DNA of 64,000 nucleotides from Mactromeris polynyma (lineage: Eukaryota > Mollusca > Bivalvia > Venerida > Mactridae). Made by a program: the position numbers and the translations under genes. The DNA is taken from NCBI GenBank assembly GCA_032209605.1, contig JASFXZ010000013.1, positions 6,905,401 to 6,969,400 on the forward strand. Direction: 5' to 3'. Within the stretch, counting starts at the first letter, position 1, and each line of letters opens with the position of its first letter. The notes below the pieces were generated by a model, which made no database searches, was not told the origin of the DNA, and was given only the letters and a program-made list of their open reading frames with translations. Shown here in pieces: positions 1 through 10,800 of this stretch.

Positions 1-143
1 ACAGGTCACGTTCATGTGACCTTTGAGTAGCCAATCAAATCGTCGACTGCAAAATGCTGTGGTATAGAGTTATGAATATTCGTTGATCTCCGACGAGCTC
101 CGTTAATTCTATTTGAGCGTAGATCTCCGAGGCGTTCCGATTA

Positions 144-477
144 GGCCAATAATAAAATATTGTTTGTTTCCCCTCCCACGACCAACCGTTGAAAAAAAAT
201 TTCCGCTAAATTTGCCGGGTCTGAATATTCGCTCGTACCAGTCAGTTGAGTAGCCACATCATCAATAAATCTATGAAGCAGGGATAAATAGATTTTAGCT
301 TCAAGTATCATATTTTTACTTACCCCAATGAAAATAAATCTATTAAGATGTTAAATCTATACCGAACACATTTCAAGCTTGTTTAAAAAAGTTATAAAAA
401 ATATCTGCCCTACCTACCTACCCTACTGTGATGGGCTAGGGTCGCGGGAGGGGAAACAAACATTTTTAATATCGGCC
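144..477. mobile_element. PIF/Harbinger-like MITE, copy 1
   Basis: A 334-bp element with terminal inverted repeats of about 38 bp. The left end starts GGCCAATAATAAAATATTG and the right end read in reverse starts GGCCGATATTAAAAATG; both continue into GTTTGTTTCCCCTCCC. It is flanked by TTA on both sides (141-143 and 478-480), the 3-bp target duplication typical of PIF/Harbinger elements. It has no coding capacity. The same element lies at 61466-61812 and, in opposite orientation, at 63632-63921. Confidence 0.85.
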
Positions 478-597
478 TTACATATTTTCGTCAATTTCAA
501 TATGGCTGCGCCCGTGGACACAACCGCGACTCATACACAGCAACATTCTTTGGTTGATCGGTGTTGTTTGTGTGGTGTTTCGTTTTTATACTCCAGT

Positions 598-1037
598 TTG
601 AAAAACAGGACGTATTATGGGAACACCCGCGGCGGGCGGCGTCCACATGGTTTCCGCTCTCTAAGTCAAAGAGTTTTCATCCGATCTTTACCAACCTTGG
701 TAAAAAAAATTGTGGGCATAATATCTCGGTCAAGTATGATAACCAACCACATCGCCCCAAGCACTTCTGAATTATGGCCCTTGAATTATCCAAAATCGGC
801 CAAATTAGCCTTGTCCGCTTTCCAAGTCAAACAGTTTTCATCTGCTCTCTCCTAACTTGGTGAAAATGTTTGTGGGCATAATATCTTGGCCAAGTTCGAT
901 AACCAGTCATATCGCTCATGTCACCTGGGAGTTGTCACCCTTTGATTTTTAGAAATTACCTAAAATTTGTCTTGTTTTAACTCTGAGCTCTTGACTTATG
1001 ACGGACGTATTTTGTGCCAGTTTGGCACTCTTGTTGG
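598..1037 (+). mobile_element. Pearl-like / Helitron-like non-autonomous element (two core units)
   Basis: Two degenerate direct repeats of about 165 bp, each containing 'gggcataatatct-gg-caagt--gataaccag', followed by an end with a short hairpin (GTGCCA..TGGCAC) and CTTGTTG. The leading part (GGACGTATTATGGG...GGCGGGCGGCGTCCA) matches the leading part of the larger element at 57590-58925. The layout of tandem ~160-bp cores fits the bivalve pearl family; the family name is inferred from structure, not from a search. Confidence 0.55.
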
Positions 1038-1475
1038 AAATATTTATAACCGCAAGTATAAACTGAAACTGTGAATAAACGATAAAAGCATTTTGAGAAA
1101 GACGACAAACACAGTTTTGTAAGAAGAAATTTCATATGACAAACGAGCACCTTGTTACGCATATCTATTTTGAGAGAGGTTATATGAACTTGACCTCTTA
1201 CGCAGTGTAGTCAGATCCTAACAGCGGAAAGTAATGGAGCTAAAGTTAGGGGCTGATTTCAATATGAGATTGATGAAAACTTAACTAGGATTAAGAACAT
1301 TTTAATATCAGATACAGAAGAAAGTGATGGACAAAATCACAAGCGGTAGTATTAATGCTGTGTTATATTTCGACAGGCATCCATCTATTGCTATATATTG
1401 ACATCATGCGTGTATTTTGTGGTATAAATAGTTAGAATTTCCTTGTTTAATTTTGGGTTTTTATCATGATTTCAG

Positions 1476-1840
1476 ATCAATATCTGTTTAGATATCAATA
1501 TCTTCTCATTGAGATTGGTACTAAAGTACTGAGAGAGATATTCGATGTACACGTTGGTCATGACTTTGTCGCTTACTTGAATTCAAACAGCGCTGCAAGT
1601 AAAACACTAACTTCTTTGATGACTGGCAAGAATCGTACAATTACTGCTGACCAGGAAAAATTGCTTCCCCCGAAAGAGAAAAAACCAAATTCAACTATGT
1701 ACGAAGTAACCTTGTTGTCCTGTCTCCTGAGAAATGTTTGTGGTTTAAGTCCTGCTGGAGATCAAGTATGGATGAATCCTTTACCTACAGACCATAGCAC
1801 AGAAGCGGATATTACACGATTGAGGAAATGCAGAAACAGT
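1476..1840 (+). CDS. Exon: HEPN domain, N-terminal part (copy 1)
   Basis: The exon encodes Y-L-L-I-E-I-G-T-K-V-L-R-E-I-F-D near its start, L-L-S-C-L-L-R-N-V-C-G-L in the middle and D-I-T-R-L-R-K-C-R-N-S at its end, the pattern of the HEPN domain at the N-terminus of DZIP3-like proteins. The acceptor TTTCAG ends at 1475 and leaves phase 1. The donor GTATGT starts at 1841 in phase 0. The same frame stays open to a TAA at 1886-1888, but that extension does not look like HEPN, whereas splicing to 2438 continues the domain. The ATG at 1466 is open in the same frame and could serve as an alternative start if there is no upstream exon; the intact acceptor and the 2A exon of the paralogue argue against this. 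Confidence 0.88.
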
Positions 1841-4800
1841 GTATGTATTAGGGAAAAACTGAATGAACGACGTTTTAGCTTTGATTAACATACATATTTG
1901 TTTCTCCTCAAAAGTTATATAGACATGTTTATTAGTAGAATAAGTACATGAAGATTTACAACCAGAAATCTCCGAACTACATAAATGTGTGTTCTTTGGT
2001 TAAAATATTTGCCACAATTACTTTCAGTTGCACATGTTCAGTTTAATGGTTATTTGAAAGATATAAAGGCAACAAATCAGGTCTATCAATTTTCACACTG
2101 TTTGAAGTATTGAACACTTGAAAAATGCCTTTAATTCTTAACTTCTACAATTTGTACTTTGACTTCTGCTGAATATGATTATTTTATAATCTCCCAATAT
2201 TGTCAGCATGTTATTGTTTCAATACCTTGAACAATTGAATGGTGGCAAAATTACAATGATTCAACGTTCTGTTTCTAATCAATGTTTAACAAAGTCTTAC
2301 ATTTAAAGGTGATGAGGGTTCTGGTTATGGTTATGATGATTTAATGAAGTGATTGTATATATCTGTCTTTGTTTTTTTACTGGAAGTTATGTAGGTTTAT
2401 TAGAAAATGATGAAAATAAGTTCTGTTTTTTTTTCAGATGATGCATATCGATACATTACGCATATCGGAGAAGGACTTAAATGATAAATGGCAAGAATTG
2501 GTGGAGGTAAATACCTTATGAAATTCTAACGAGTTTTAGGAATTAAAACAATATTTAATTCACATATAATTATAATTGATTATGATAGAAAATACATGTG
2601 TTGATTATCATCACTTCTGGGTTCCTGGTTTCAGTAAGTAAAACAGTATATGGGGAATGTCACATTCACAGTACAGTGCCTCCCCATACACACACAATCA
2701 GGGTATGAACCTAAATCCAAGATGTGGAAGGTGTATGATTCAAAGTTACTAAACTAACAATGATCAGGAAACAGGATTTGGGTATGAGATATAACAGTAA
2801 ATGGGAGGAAAATGAGAAATAGTATTATATATATCTAAAAACATGTGTACTGGGTATAATTAAATGTTGATGAATTCTTGCATACGAAACTGGGATTTCG
2901 CTCGTTCCACCGGTGCTGGAAAACTAATATTTTATATCCCAACGTAGGATGAGTCTCGTGCTGATGACGTCACGTAATGATGTCACATAACATTGAAAAT
3001 AACTAGATTGAATTAGTAAAATGATATGTTACTATAATAATAAGCAAAACTCCTTCGAAACTTCAGTTGTTTTATTCATTCTCGTCCTTGACTTCTTGAA
3101 AAAGGTATGCACTAAAAAGAATCTTTCACTGAGCTAACCAGTCGCTCCACTTTGTTTTTACTGAAGACAGTGTTTAAATACTAATAATGTACATCACAAA
3201 GCAACAAACTGTTATTCACTGAATTTCTGTAAATAATGCAGAATTGATGTAATTTATTAGAGAACCAAAATTGAAATTTTGAATTGGCTCAGAGTTTTCG
3301 TACAGGTGGCTTCATGTGCAGATGGAAATATCTGCCACGCGAGTAACTGATTTCGTGGAACCTCGGCAGAGCCTCGTTCCCGCCTGTCTGTAGACAAAAT
3401 ATTTCTGTGCTATTTCTCGGTTACCATTTGTTTGATTTTAGTGAAACTTCACAAGACTTCTTAGTACCAAGCCTACTTGTGCATATCGTGACACATCACA
3501 TTTGGATAAAATTTCACCGAGTAATGGGTCTTTGCTAATTTGTCTATACTTCAACTTTGTCAGGACTATCATTGACATGGTTACAGTTACTGTGTCAAGG
3601 CAGTATCTGGGGTTTTTCATCATCTTCAGTGATAGTTCTTGTAGAGCTCTGGAATTGAATAGTTAAATAGTACAGTGTGATCAAATTGTTTTTGAAATTC
3701 CTACAGCAATTCTTCCAAAATGACTTCAGAAAGGTACTGTATTGTCCAGAAGTATATATGATAACAAAATAATGGAAGAGGTCACAGTTCCACGAGTTTA
3801 AACATATTGATTTTACATTTATTTTGAAACAAAATATTCATTCATGTTTTTGCTAGTACTCTTATATCCTATGAATATCATTCCAACCTTTACATTTATA
3901 TCTGCAGATTTTAAACAGGCTCAATGGTGCTGCTGGAATAGGGAACTTGTCGAAATTGATAAGTGATGCCAGTTTCATGGATATCGATGAAGAGCTAAAA
4001 CAACGGTATCTTGAAACAATAAAAGCTTGGATTACAATGGATTGTTTAGTGGACAAAATACAAGAAGATTTTGCTGAAGTGAAACGTGGTCAGTCTGATA
4101 TACAACAAGATGTCGCTGAAGTGAAACGTGGTCAGTCTGATATACAATAAGATGTCGCTGAAGTGAAACGTGGTCAGTCTGATATACAACAAGATGTCGC
4201 TGAAATGAAACGTGGTCAGTCTGATATACAACAAGATGTCGCTGAAGTGAAACGTGGTCGGTCTGATATACAACAAGATGTCGCTGAAGTGAAACGTGGT
4301 CAGTCTGATATACAACAAGATGTCACTGAAGTGAAATGTGGTCAGTCTGATATACAACAAGATGTTGCTGAAGTGAAACGTGGTCAGTCTGATATACAAC
4401 AAGATGTCGCTGAAGTGAAACGTGGTCAGTCTGATATACAACAAGACGTTGCTGAAGTGAAACGTGGTCAGTCTGACATACAACAAGATGTTGCTGGTCT
4501 TAATACTCGTGTAGAACATGTGGAAAAAAAACTTCAAGGACAACATTATTTAACTCATCTTGAAGGTAACATATATTATATTGTGATAAACTTCTACATC
4601 TTGTTTTTTATGCCTGGTCTTGGTAGCACAGTGTTGCCCAAGTCTGTGTGTATATGTTTGTGTGTGTGTGTGTGTGTTCGAAAAGCACAGAATCATGTCT
4701 GTCTCATAACTTAATTTGCAGAATTCCATGCATTAGTATTTTAATGAAGTAAAAAGATGTATAATGTTCTGTCAAGATATGATAATAAGTTACTGTGGAT

Positions 4801-7800
4801 TTTGTCGAGCCCGCTTACGATGAGCTCGATTTAGTTGCCACAATGGCGGTCTGGTGTATGTGCGTGCGTTAGTGCGTGCATTAGTCAGTCCGAATTTCTT
4901 TTTCCGGACCATTACTCTTGTCACTTATTGGAGGATTTTCAAATTACTTGGTACACATGTTAACCATGATGAGATGGTGTGTTACGCGCAAGACTTATGT
5001 CTGTAGCTTAAAGGTCAGTGCCAAAAACGGGTCTAAACATCTTGTACGGTCCATAAAACTGTCATCTATAGGGTGATTTTCCATTTACTTGGCACAAATA
5101 TTCATCCTGATGGGACGGCGTGTCGCAAGCAGGACCCATGTCCGTAGCTCAAACGTCAATGTCACACTTGGAGGTCAAACTACAAAAATATGAGTCAATA
5201 ACATCTTGTCCGGAATATATCACCGTCATTCATTGGGGGATTTTCTTGCCTCAAATGTTCACTTCGGTGACCTCATGTGTCATGCAAGTCCCATACCCTA
5301 CCAGTACATATCTCAAAGGTCAATATCACACTTAAAAGTAAAAAATGGGTGTAATAAATATGTATAGCATCATATAACCATATTCTCTTTATCTCTTGAC
5401 AATTGGCGGGCTTGACATGTTGCCCTTTGGCATCTTGTTATTCATTCACAACTGTCTAATTTTATCTAAACGTTGCTAATTCATTTTAATGCAATTAAAA
5501 GTTGTGAATATAAGGTTTTATGTGGCATCAAAATGTCAGCATTAGAATGTAGGTGCATTTGTTTTGATGGTTGAAACTGCGATGCATGTGGAAAGACACA
5601 GGGGCCTCCTTGAACGAGTGGTTATTGTTGCCGACTTCAAATCCCTCTCGCCTATTTGCTGCAGGTTCGAATAACTACAGGCATACATAATTTGTTATCG
5701 AGGAAGCCATTTAGATTACGGAAGGTGGGTGGTTCTAATTAGGTGTCCGCCTTGGGTCGTCCTTCACCATAGCAACCCCAGCTGGTTTTTCAAATATACT
5801 GAATCAAATATACTATAACCATAAAGCCTACATCCTGACATTCACATAACTGTTTGAATTGTGTAGATATCTCAAAAACTAAAAAAGTTATGAAGGTTTG
5901 AAGTCGCTCAAAATGGCGTTAAAAATGCTCGCGGTCGCGGCACCGAATATTACTTAAAATATCTTCATTTCTTTATAACTTTTTTATAATTCAAGATATC
6001 ACTATAATTTTTTGAATCTATGAGTATTGTTCCTGTAGATTCCATTTTTGTTGGTTTACGAAGTACTAAACATGCACAGTAGTTGATTAAAAATTACAAA
6101 ATCGTGAATGGCATTCTTATACCTCTCTGACGTTAGCTGTTTGACACTTTAAGGTCAATTACAATAAAAAACAAAGTAAGGCATTGAATCACCGGGTCGC
6201 GAAAACATGTGACAATTGAAATGGTTGGCCAAAATCACGTATAACTCGATCATGGATATATTTCCCTGTGCTCATATAAAGTTTAATAACTGGTGAGACA
6301 AAAAAATGACAATGATTGTCGCTTGTTTTGTCGATAAATAGTTCAACACATTCATTTTGTCTTCATCGTAGACTCGGCAATTTGGGGCAGGTGCGCGTTC
6401 ATTATTTTGTTAAGTTTTCTATGAAATACAACATGCTGATTATTCATTTTGCACAGTTTTCATACAAATAAGTTAATTAAAGATAATATTCATTGGATTC
6501 CATTCACACGGATGGGTCTTGGAAATATATGATCGATTTTATCGAGCAATGTGTATCGAGTCAATTTTACAAAATGGCGGACGGTCCAGAGCTGCGACAT
6601 TTTCGCTCACATGGTAAAGTTTGGCGACGGATTCGGACTACTTAATATAGTTAAAATTTAATGTTTTATACATCATTGGAAAGAGGAAAGATTATATTTG
6701 ATATTGGTATATGTCGGTTACCTGTTGGTGGATTGGCGGGCCCAAAAATAATCGTTAACTTCAAACGATTAATGTACACAATAAATGATCAAGTTAAATT
6801 TAGACTTGCGCTCAGTCGGACACGCTGAGTATTTACTTGGTCTTATTTATCACGCCGTATTGATTACTCAATTGTTATATAGATCTACAATATCACAAAT
6901 TAATTTGACAATATCATATTTACGGGTTTATTATGGCTCTGACATATTGATTTCCTATATAAAATCATTAATATACCGGTATTTCGATCGGTAGTATTTC
7001 GGTATTTTGTTTAGTCGTGTATCTGGTTAAAATATAGGGCAAGTAATTTTTGTGCAGGGCGAGTAGATTTTCAGGGTCACTGGGCGAGAGACCCTAAGAA
7101 AATTGTTCGAGGCCTGTACATTTTTTTTTTGTAGCTGCAATAGTCGTTACATATCACCAGCTGTACATGAAACCATATTACAAATCAAAACACAAAAGAT
7201 ACTGTGGGACGGTACCACTCGTCTCTGTAGCCAAGCTGGCAGCTCTGTGCATACTTACGTTTTGTAACTAAACAGTTTTATAATATCAAAAGTGTGTAAA
7301 TATGTCTGATGGTTTGTATGGAATATGGAATAAAGCAAAAACATAAGACAGAAATGCAAAAAAGAATAAAAAATTATTGAAAAACATTTTTTCCTTGGGA
7401 GATCTTCAATCCGACTTGTTCTATAAATGTTTGATTTTCAAACCGAAATAAAGAAAAAAAATGGTCAGTAATAATAGTAGAACCTTAAGATTGTAGAACA
7501 AGTGAAATGTTTGTCACAATTGAAAATAAATGAAAAACAAAGATATCAGACCCTTTATGTAACGTTTGTGGGTATTTAATTATAAAAAAAATCAAATTAA
7601 ATAATATCAGCTGTAAATTAGAGTAAAATCTGTATGCCCAAACCAAAGGTATAATAACAATAGCCTGCCATAGATTATGGGTTATCTTCTTGTGTTGGGG
7701 AAATTTCAAATTAATTTTCCAAGCACAAGAGTGAAATGTACATAGAGATAGACAACGATAATTTTCGTAATCGTGCACAACGAGACCATAGCTACTATAA

Positions 7801-10800
7801 ACAGCCATAAAGAACAACAACAATTAGCATTACTTGTCATCGATTTATAATTATGTCTTCTCTCCGGAGGAGACATATTGTTTCTGTTTGCGTCTGTCCG
7901 TCCGTCCACTTTTAGCTTGTCTGCACTTTATGTCCAATACTGTTTGTTGGATTTCAGCCATACTTCATAGGATTGATCAACATCAAGGGTAGTTGTGCAT
8001 CTTCGTTGTTTAGTTCTGCTCGGATAATTGTTCACTGCGTTATGGCCCTATGATGTTTTTATACATAGGTCTGCGCTTCATCTCCAATTCTGCTTGTTGG
8101 ATTTCAGCCATACTTCATAGGAATGATCCAACATCAAGTGTAGCTGTGCATCTTTGTTGTTTTGTTCCGCTCGGATAAGTTTTCACTGAGTTATGGCCCT
8201 ATGATGTTTTTATACAGATGGAGATTGTCCGCCACTCATCACCAATACTGCTGGTTGGATTGCAGCAAAATTCATATGATTGATCAACTTCAAGTCTAGT
8301 TGTGCATCTTTTTTGTTTTTGTTTTCCGCTTGGATAATTTTTCACTGAGTTTTATTAAAACCATGCCACACATTCTGTTTGATTTACATATATGAAACAT
8401 TGTAACAGGGTATGTTATTGTTTGGTCTTGGCAGGGGTCGAAATTGGGTCCTCAGGGTTAAAAACGAGGTAATTAGATCAAATCATAAAAATGTATTGAA
8501 GCATCCCATAGGCCATATTTCATATCTGATCCATTTGGAACCTGACAAGCATGTTAGTGGTTTTAAAATCTTGGTCAAAATTGAAACAGTGTTACGCCCG
8601 GTTAAAAACTAGGTCATGTTGTCATATCATAGAAAATTTGCTTTAACAGCCCTCGGCCACATTTTGTGTCTGAGTTATGCAAAACATGATCAGTATGTTC
8701 GTCTTTGTGAATGAAATCTGGATAAAATGTTCTAAGGTACTAGGATGAGCAATAAAGTACCACCACCACCCTCTTGTCAGTTTCGGGCAATGCAAATGTA
8801 TTGAATATGTCTTCAATGACATTGGTTTGTAATGGGGGAAAGATTAATTCTTGTGCTAATCCATTTTAAGTGAATTTATGTATTATGTATTTAAACATAG
8901 CGTTATATTTTCAGTTATTCAAGAAAAGCTTATAACCATCTACCAGCGTGATTGTCGTTTGTTGCAAGTGTCTCCATTCATTGAAGACGACAATGAAGAT
9001 CTTATGAGTATTTACCAGAGTCCAACACTGCACCATACAGTATATGATAGTAACCAAACAAAAGGCAAACAAGAAACAATTTCATCTTATGAAGAAATAT
9101 TCTGTAAGGATGATAAAACATTCAAGCGTGTGTACATCACTGGTGATGCTGGTGTTGGAAAAACATCGTTGTGTAGGCGTATGTGTTTGTTGTGGAGCAA
9201 GTCCAGGTCGGGAGATTATGCTGGGAATGATGAGAGTACAAAGAGTGACATAAAGTTTTTGGAGAAATTTGACTTTTTATTCTATGTGACTCTAGGTGCT
9301 ACTAATAGGAGAGATATGATTATGATGATTATTGACCAGTTGTTTTACACTGAATGTGGTGATGAAAGGACAGACATGTATAAATTGATTAAAAGCATTC
9401 TTAATCAACATGATTCTCTTATTGTGTTAGATGGATTTGATGAATGGAATCCTAAAACAAGTGGTAAACATGACTGTAAGACACCTAAAGGTATAGAATC
9501 AGAGAAATGTGTATTTTTGACTATGTGCAGACCTTATAAACTTGAAAATGTTCGACTTTCAGGGAACCATATTGACCACCAAATTGAGATTTCGGGAATT
9601 CACGGATTGTCATCTGAACATTATGTTATAGAAGTGGTGAAATATATGAATAAGAAAAATCATGATAACAAGAATGCGGACCAATTCTTAGAAGAAATCA
9701 AGCGATGTGAACTGTATGACCAATTATGTATACCAATGATATCTTCTCATCTGGTTGTGGTATGGTGGTTTAACCAAAAACTGACTCATTTTTCTAAAGC
9801 ATTTTTGTATGGTAAAATTTTAGAAATGCTGTTCAAAAGGGCAGAACGAAAAGTTGAATTTCTTACATTACCACCATCAGACCTGAAGCTTCCCATCTGT
9901 TTCTCACAGCTGGATTATGTCAATGAACATGTTCTATTATTGCAGAAAGTATGTTTACTGTCATTTAACTCATTGTTTAAACAAGATGATTGTGCATCAA
10001 CCCTTGTTTTTACCAAGAAACAGTTAATGATGCTGCCATATTTGTTTACCACTGATGAAATTGATTTTCTCTGTAAAATAGGCATCATATCCAAGAATAA
10101 AGTTATTGGTTGTTTTGAAGACCAAAAACTAATATTATCCTTTGTGCACAAAAGTTATATTGAATTTTTTAGTGCATTATATTTTTCATCATTTGACGCA
10201 TGTAACATGATTGATGGTGTTGTTAAGAATTGGAACACCTTAGATGATGTATTACAATATCAAAACTTCTTCCAGTTTCTTGCAGGATTATCTGGTCATA
10301 AACTCATTTTTTTACTTGAAAATATTTATTCTTTATTATCAGATCATTTAAAATTATGGAGGAAATATGCTGTTGTAAACTATAAGGCAGTCTACACTAA
10401 TTCGTACAGGGAGCAATTAAAGTTATTGCAAACTACTGTGATCAATTGTTTCATTGAATGCAGTAGATCTAATGACCCAAATACTGTACTAAAACTTGAA
10501 GATTTTATTTTTGATGCCAATTCCAATGTTGACATTTTGAGACAACTTTTAATGTTTAGTACAACATGTGTAAAATCAATACATTCTGGTAAAGGTAAAT
10601 ATTATGATGAGTTTGATCAGATCAAAAATCTACAATGTTTACATGTTGGTGACCTGTTGTCTGGTGATTATGTAAAGTTCACTGAGTGCATGTTACAGAA
10701 TCAATCCACACTGCACACTGTTGGTATTGAAGGTGGTACATTGAGACCAGAATTACCTGTGAGAAGTCTCCAACATCTGACAACATTGTCTCTGTCTGAT

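Larger units (their letters stand above)
1..2354 (+). repeat. Segmental duplication, copy 1 (paired with 61323-64000)
   Basis: The first base of the window already matches position 61323. The two blocks stay collinear and nearly identical through the HEPN exon to the end of the window (about 2354 in this copy). Differences are scattered substitutions and small indels, a roughly 30-bp insertion near 62383 in copy 2, and a 290-bp MITE present only in copy 2. Both ends of the duplication lie outside what can be compared, so its full size is unknown. It contains a MITE, a pearl-like element and the first visible exon of an NLR-like gene. Confidence 0.97.

Noticed and set aside
379..855. 158-codon ORF, also seen in part at 61714-62106
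   Set aside because: It runs from the MITE into the pearl-like element and is broken differently in the second copy (a stop after 130 codons), so it is not conserved coding sequence.
1841..1888. Extension of the HEPN exon to the TAA at 1886
   Set aside because: The extension does not match the HEPN family, whereas the GTATGT donor at 1841 and the exon at 2438 restore the expected motif in phase. Kept only as a possible intron-retention form.
4046..4546. 166-codon minus-strand ORF with L-R-L-T-T-F-H-F-S repeats
   Set aside because: It is the antisense shadow of the coiled-coil array; the plus strand has splice sites, phase agreement and domain context.
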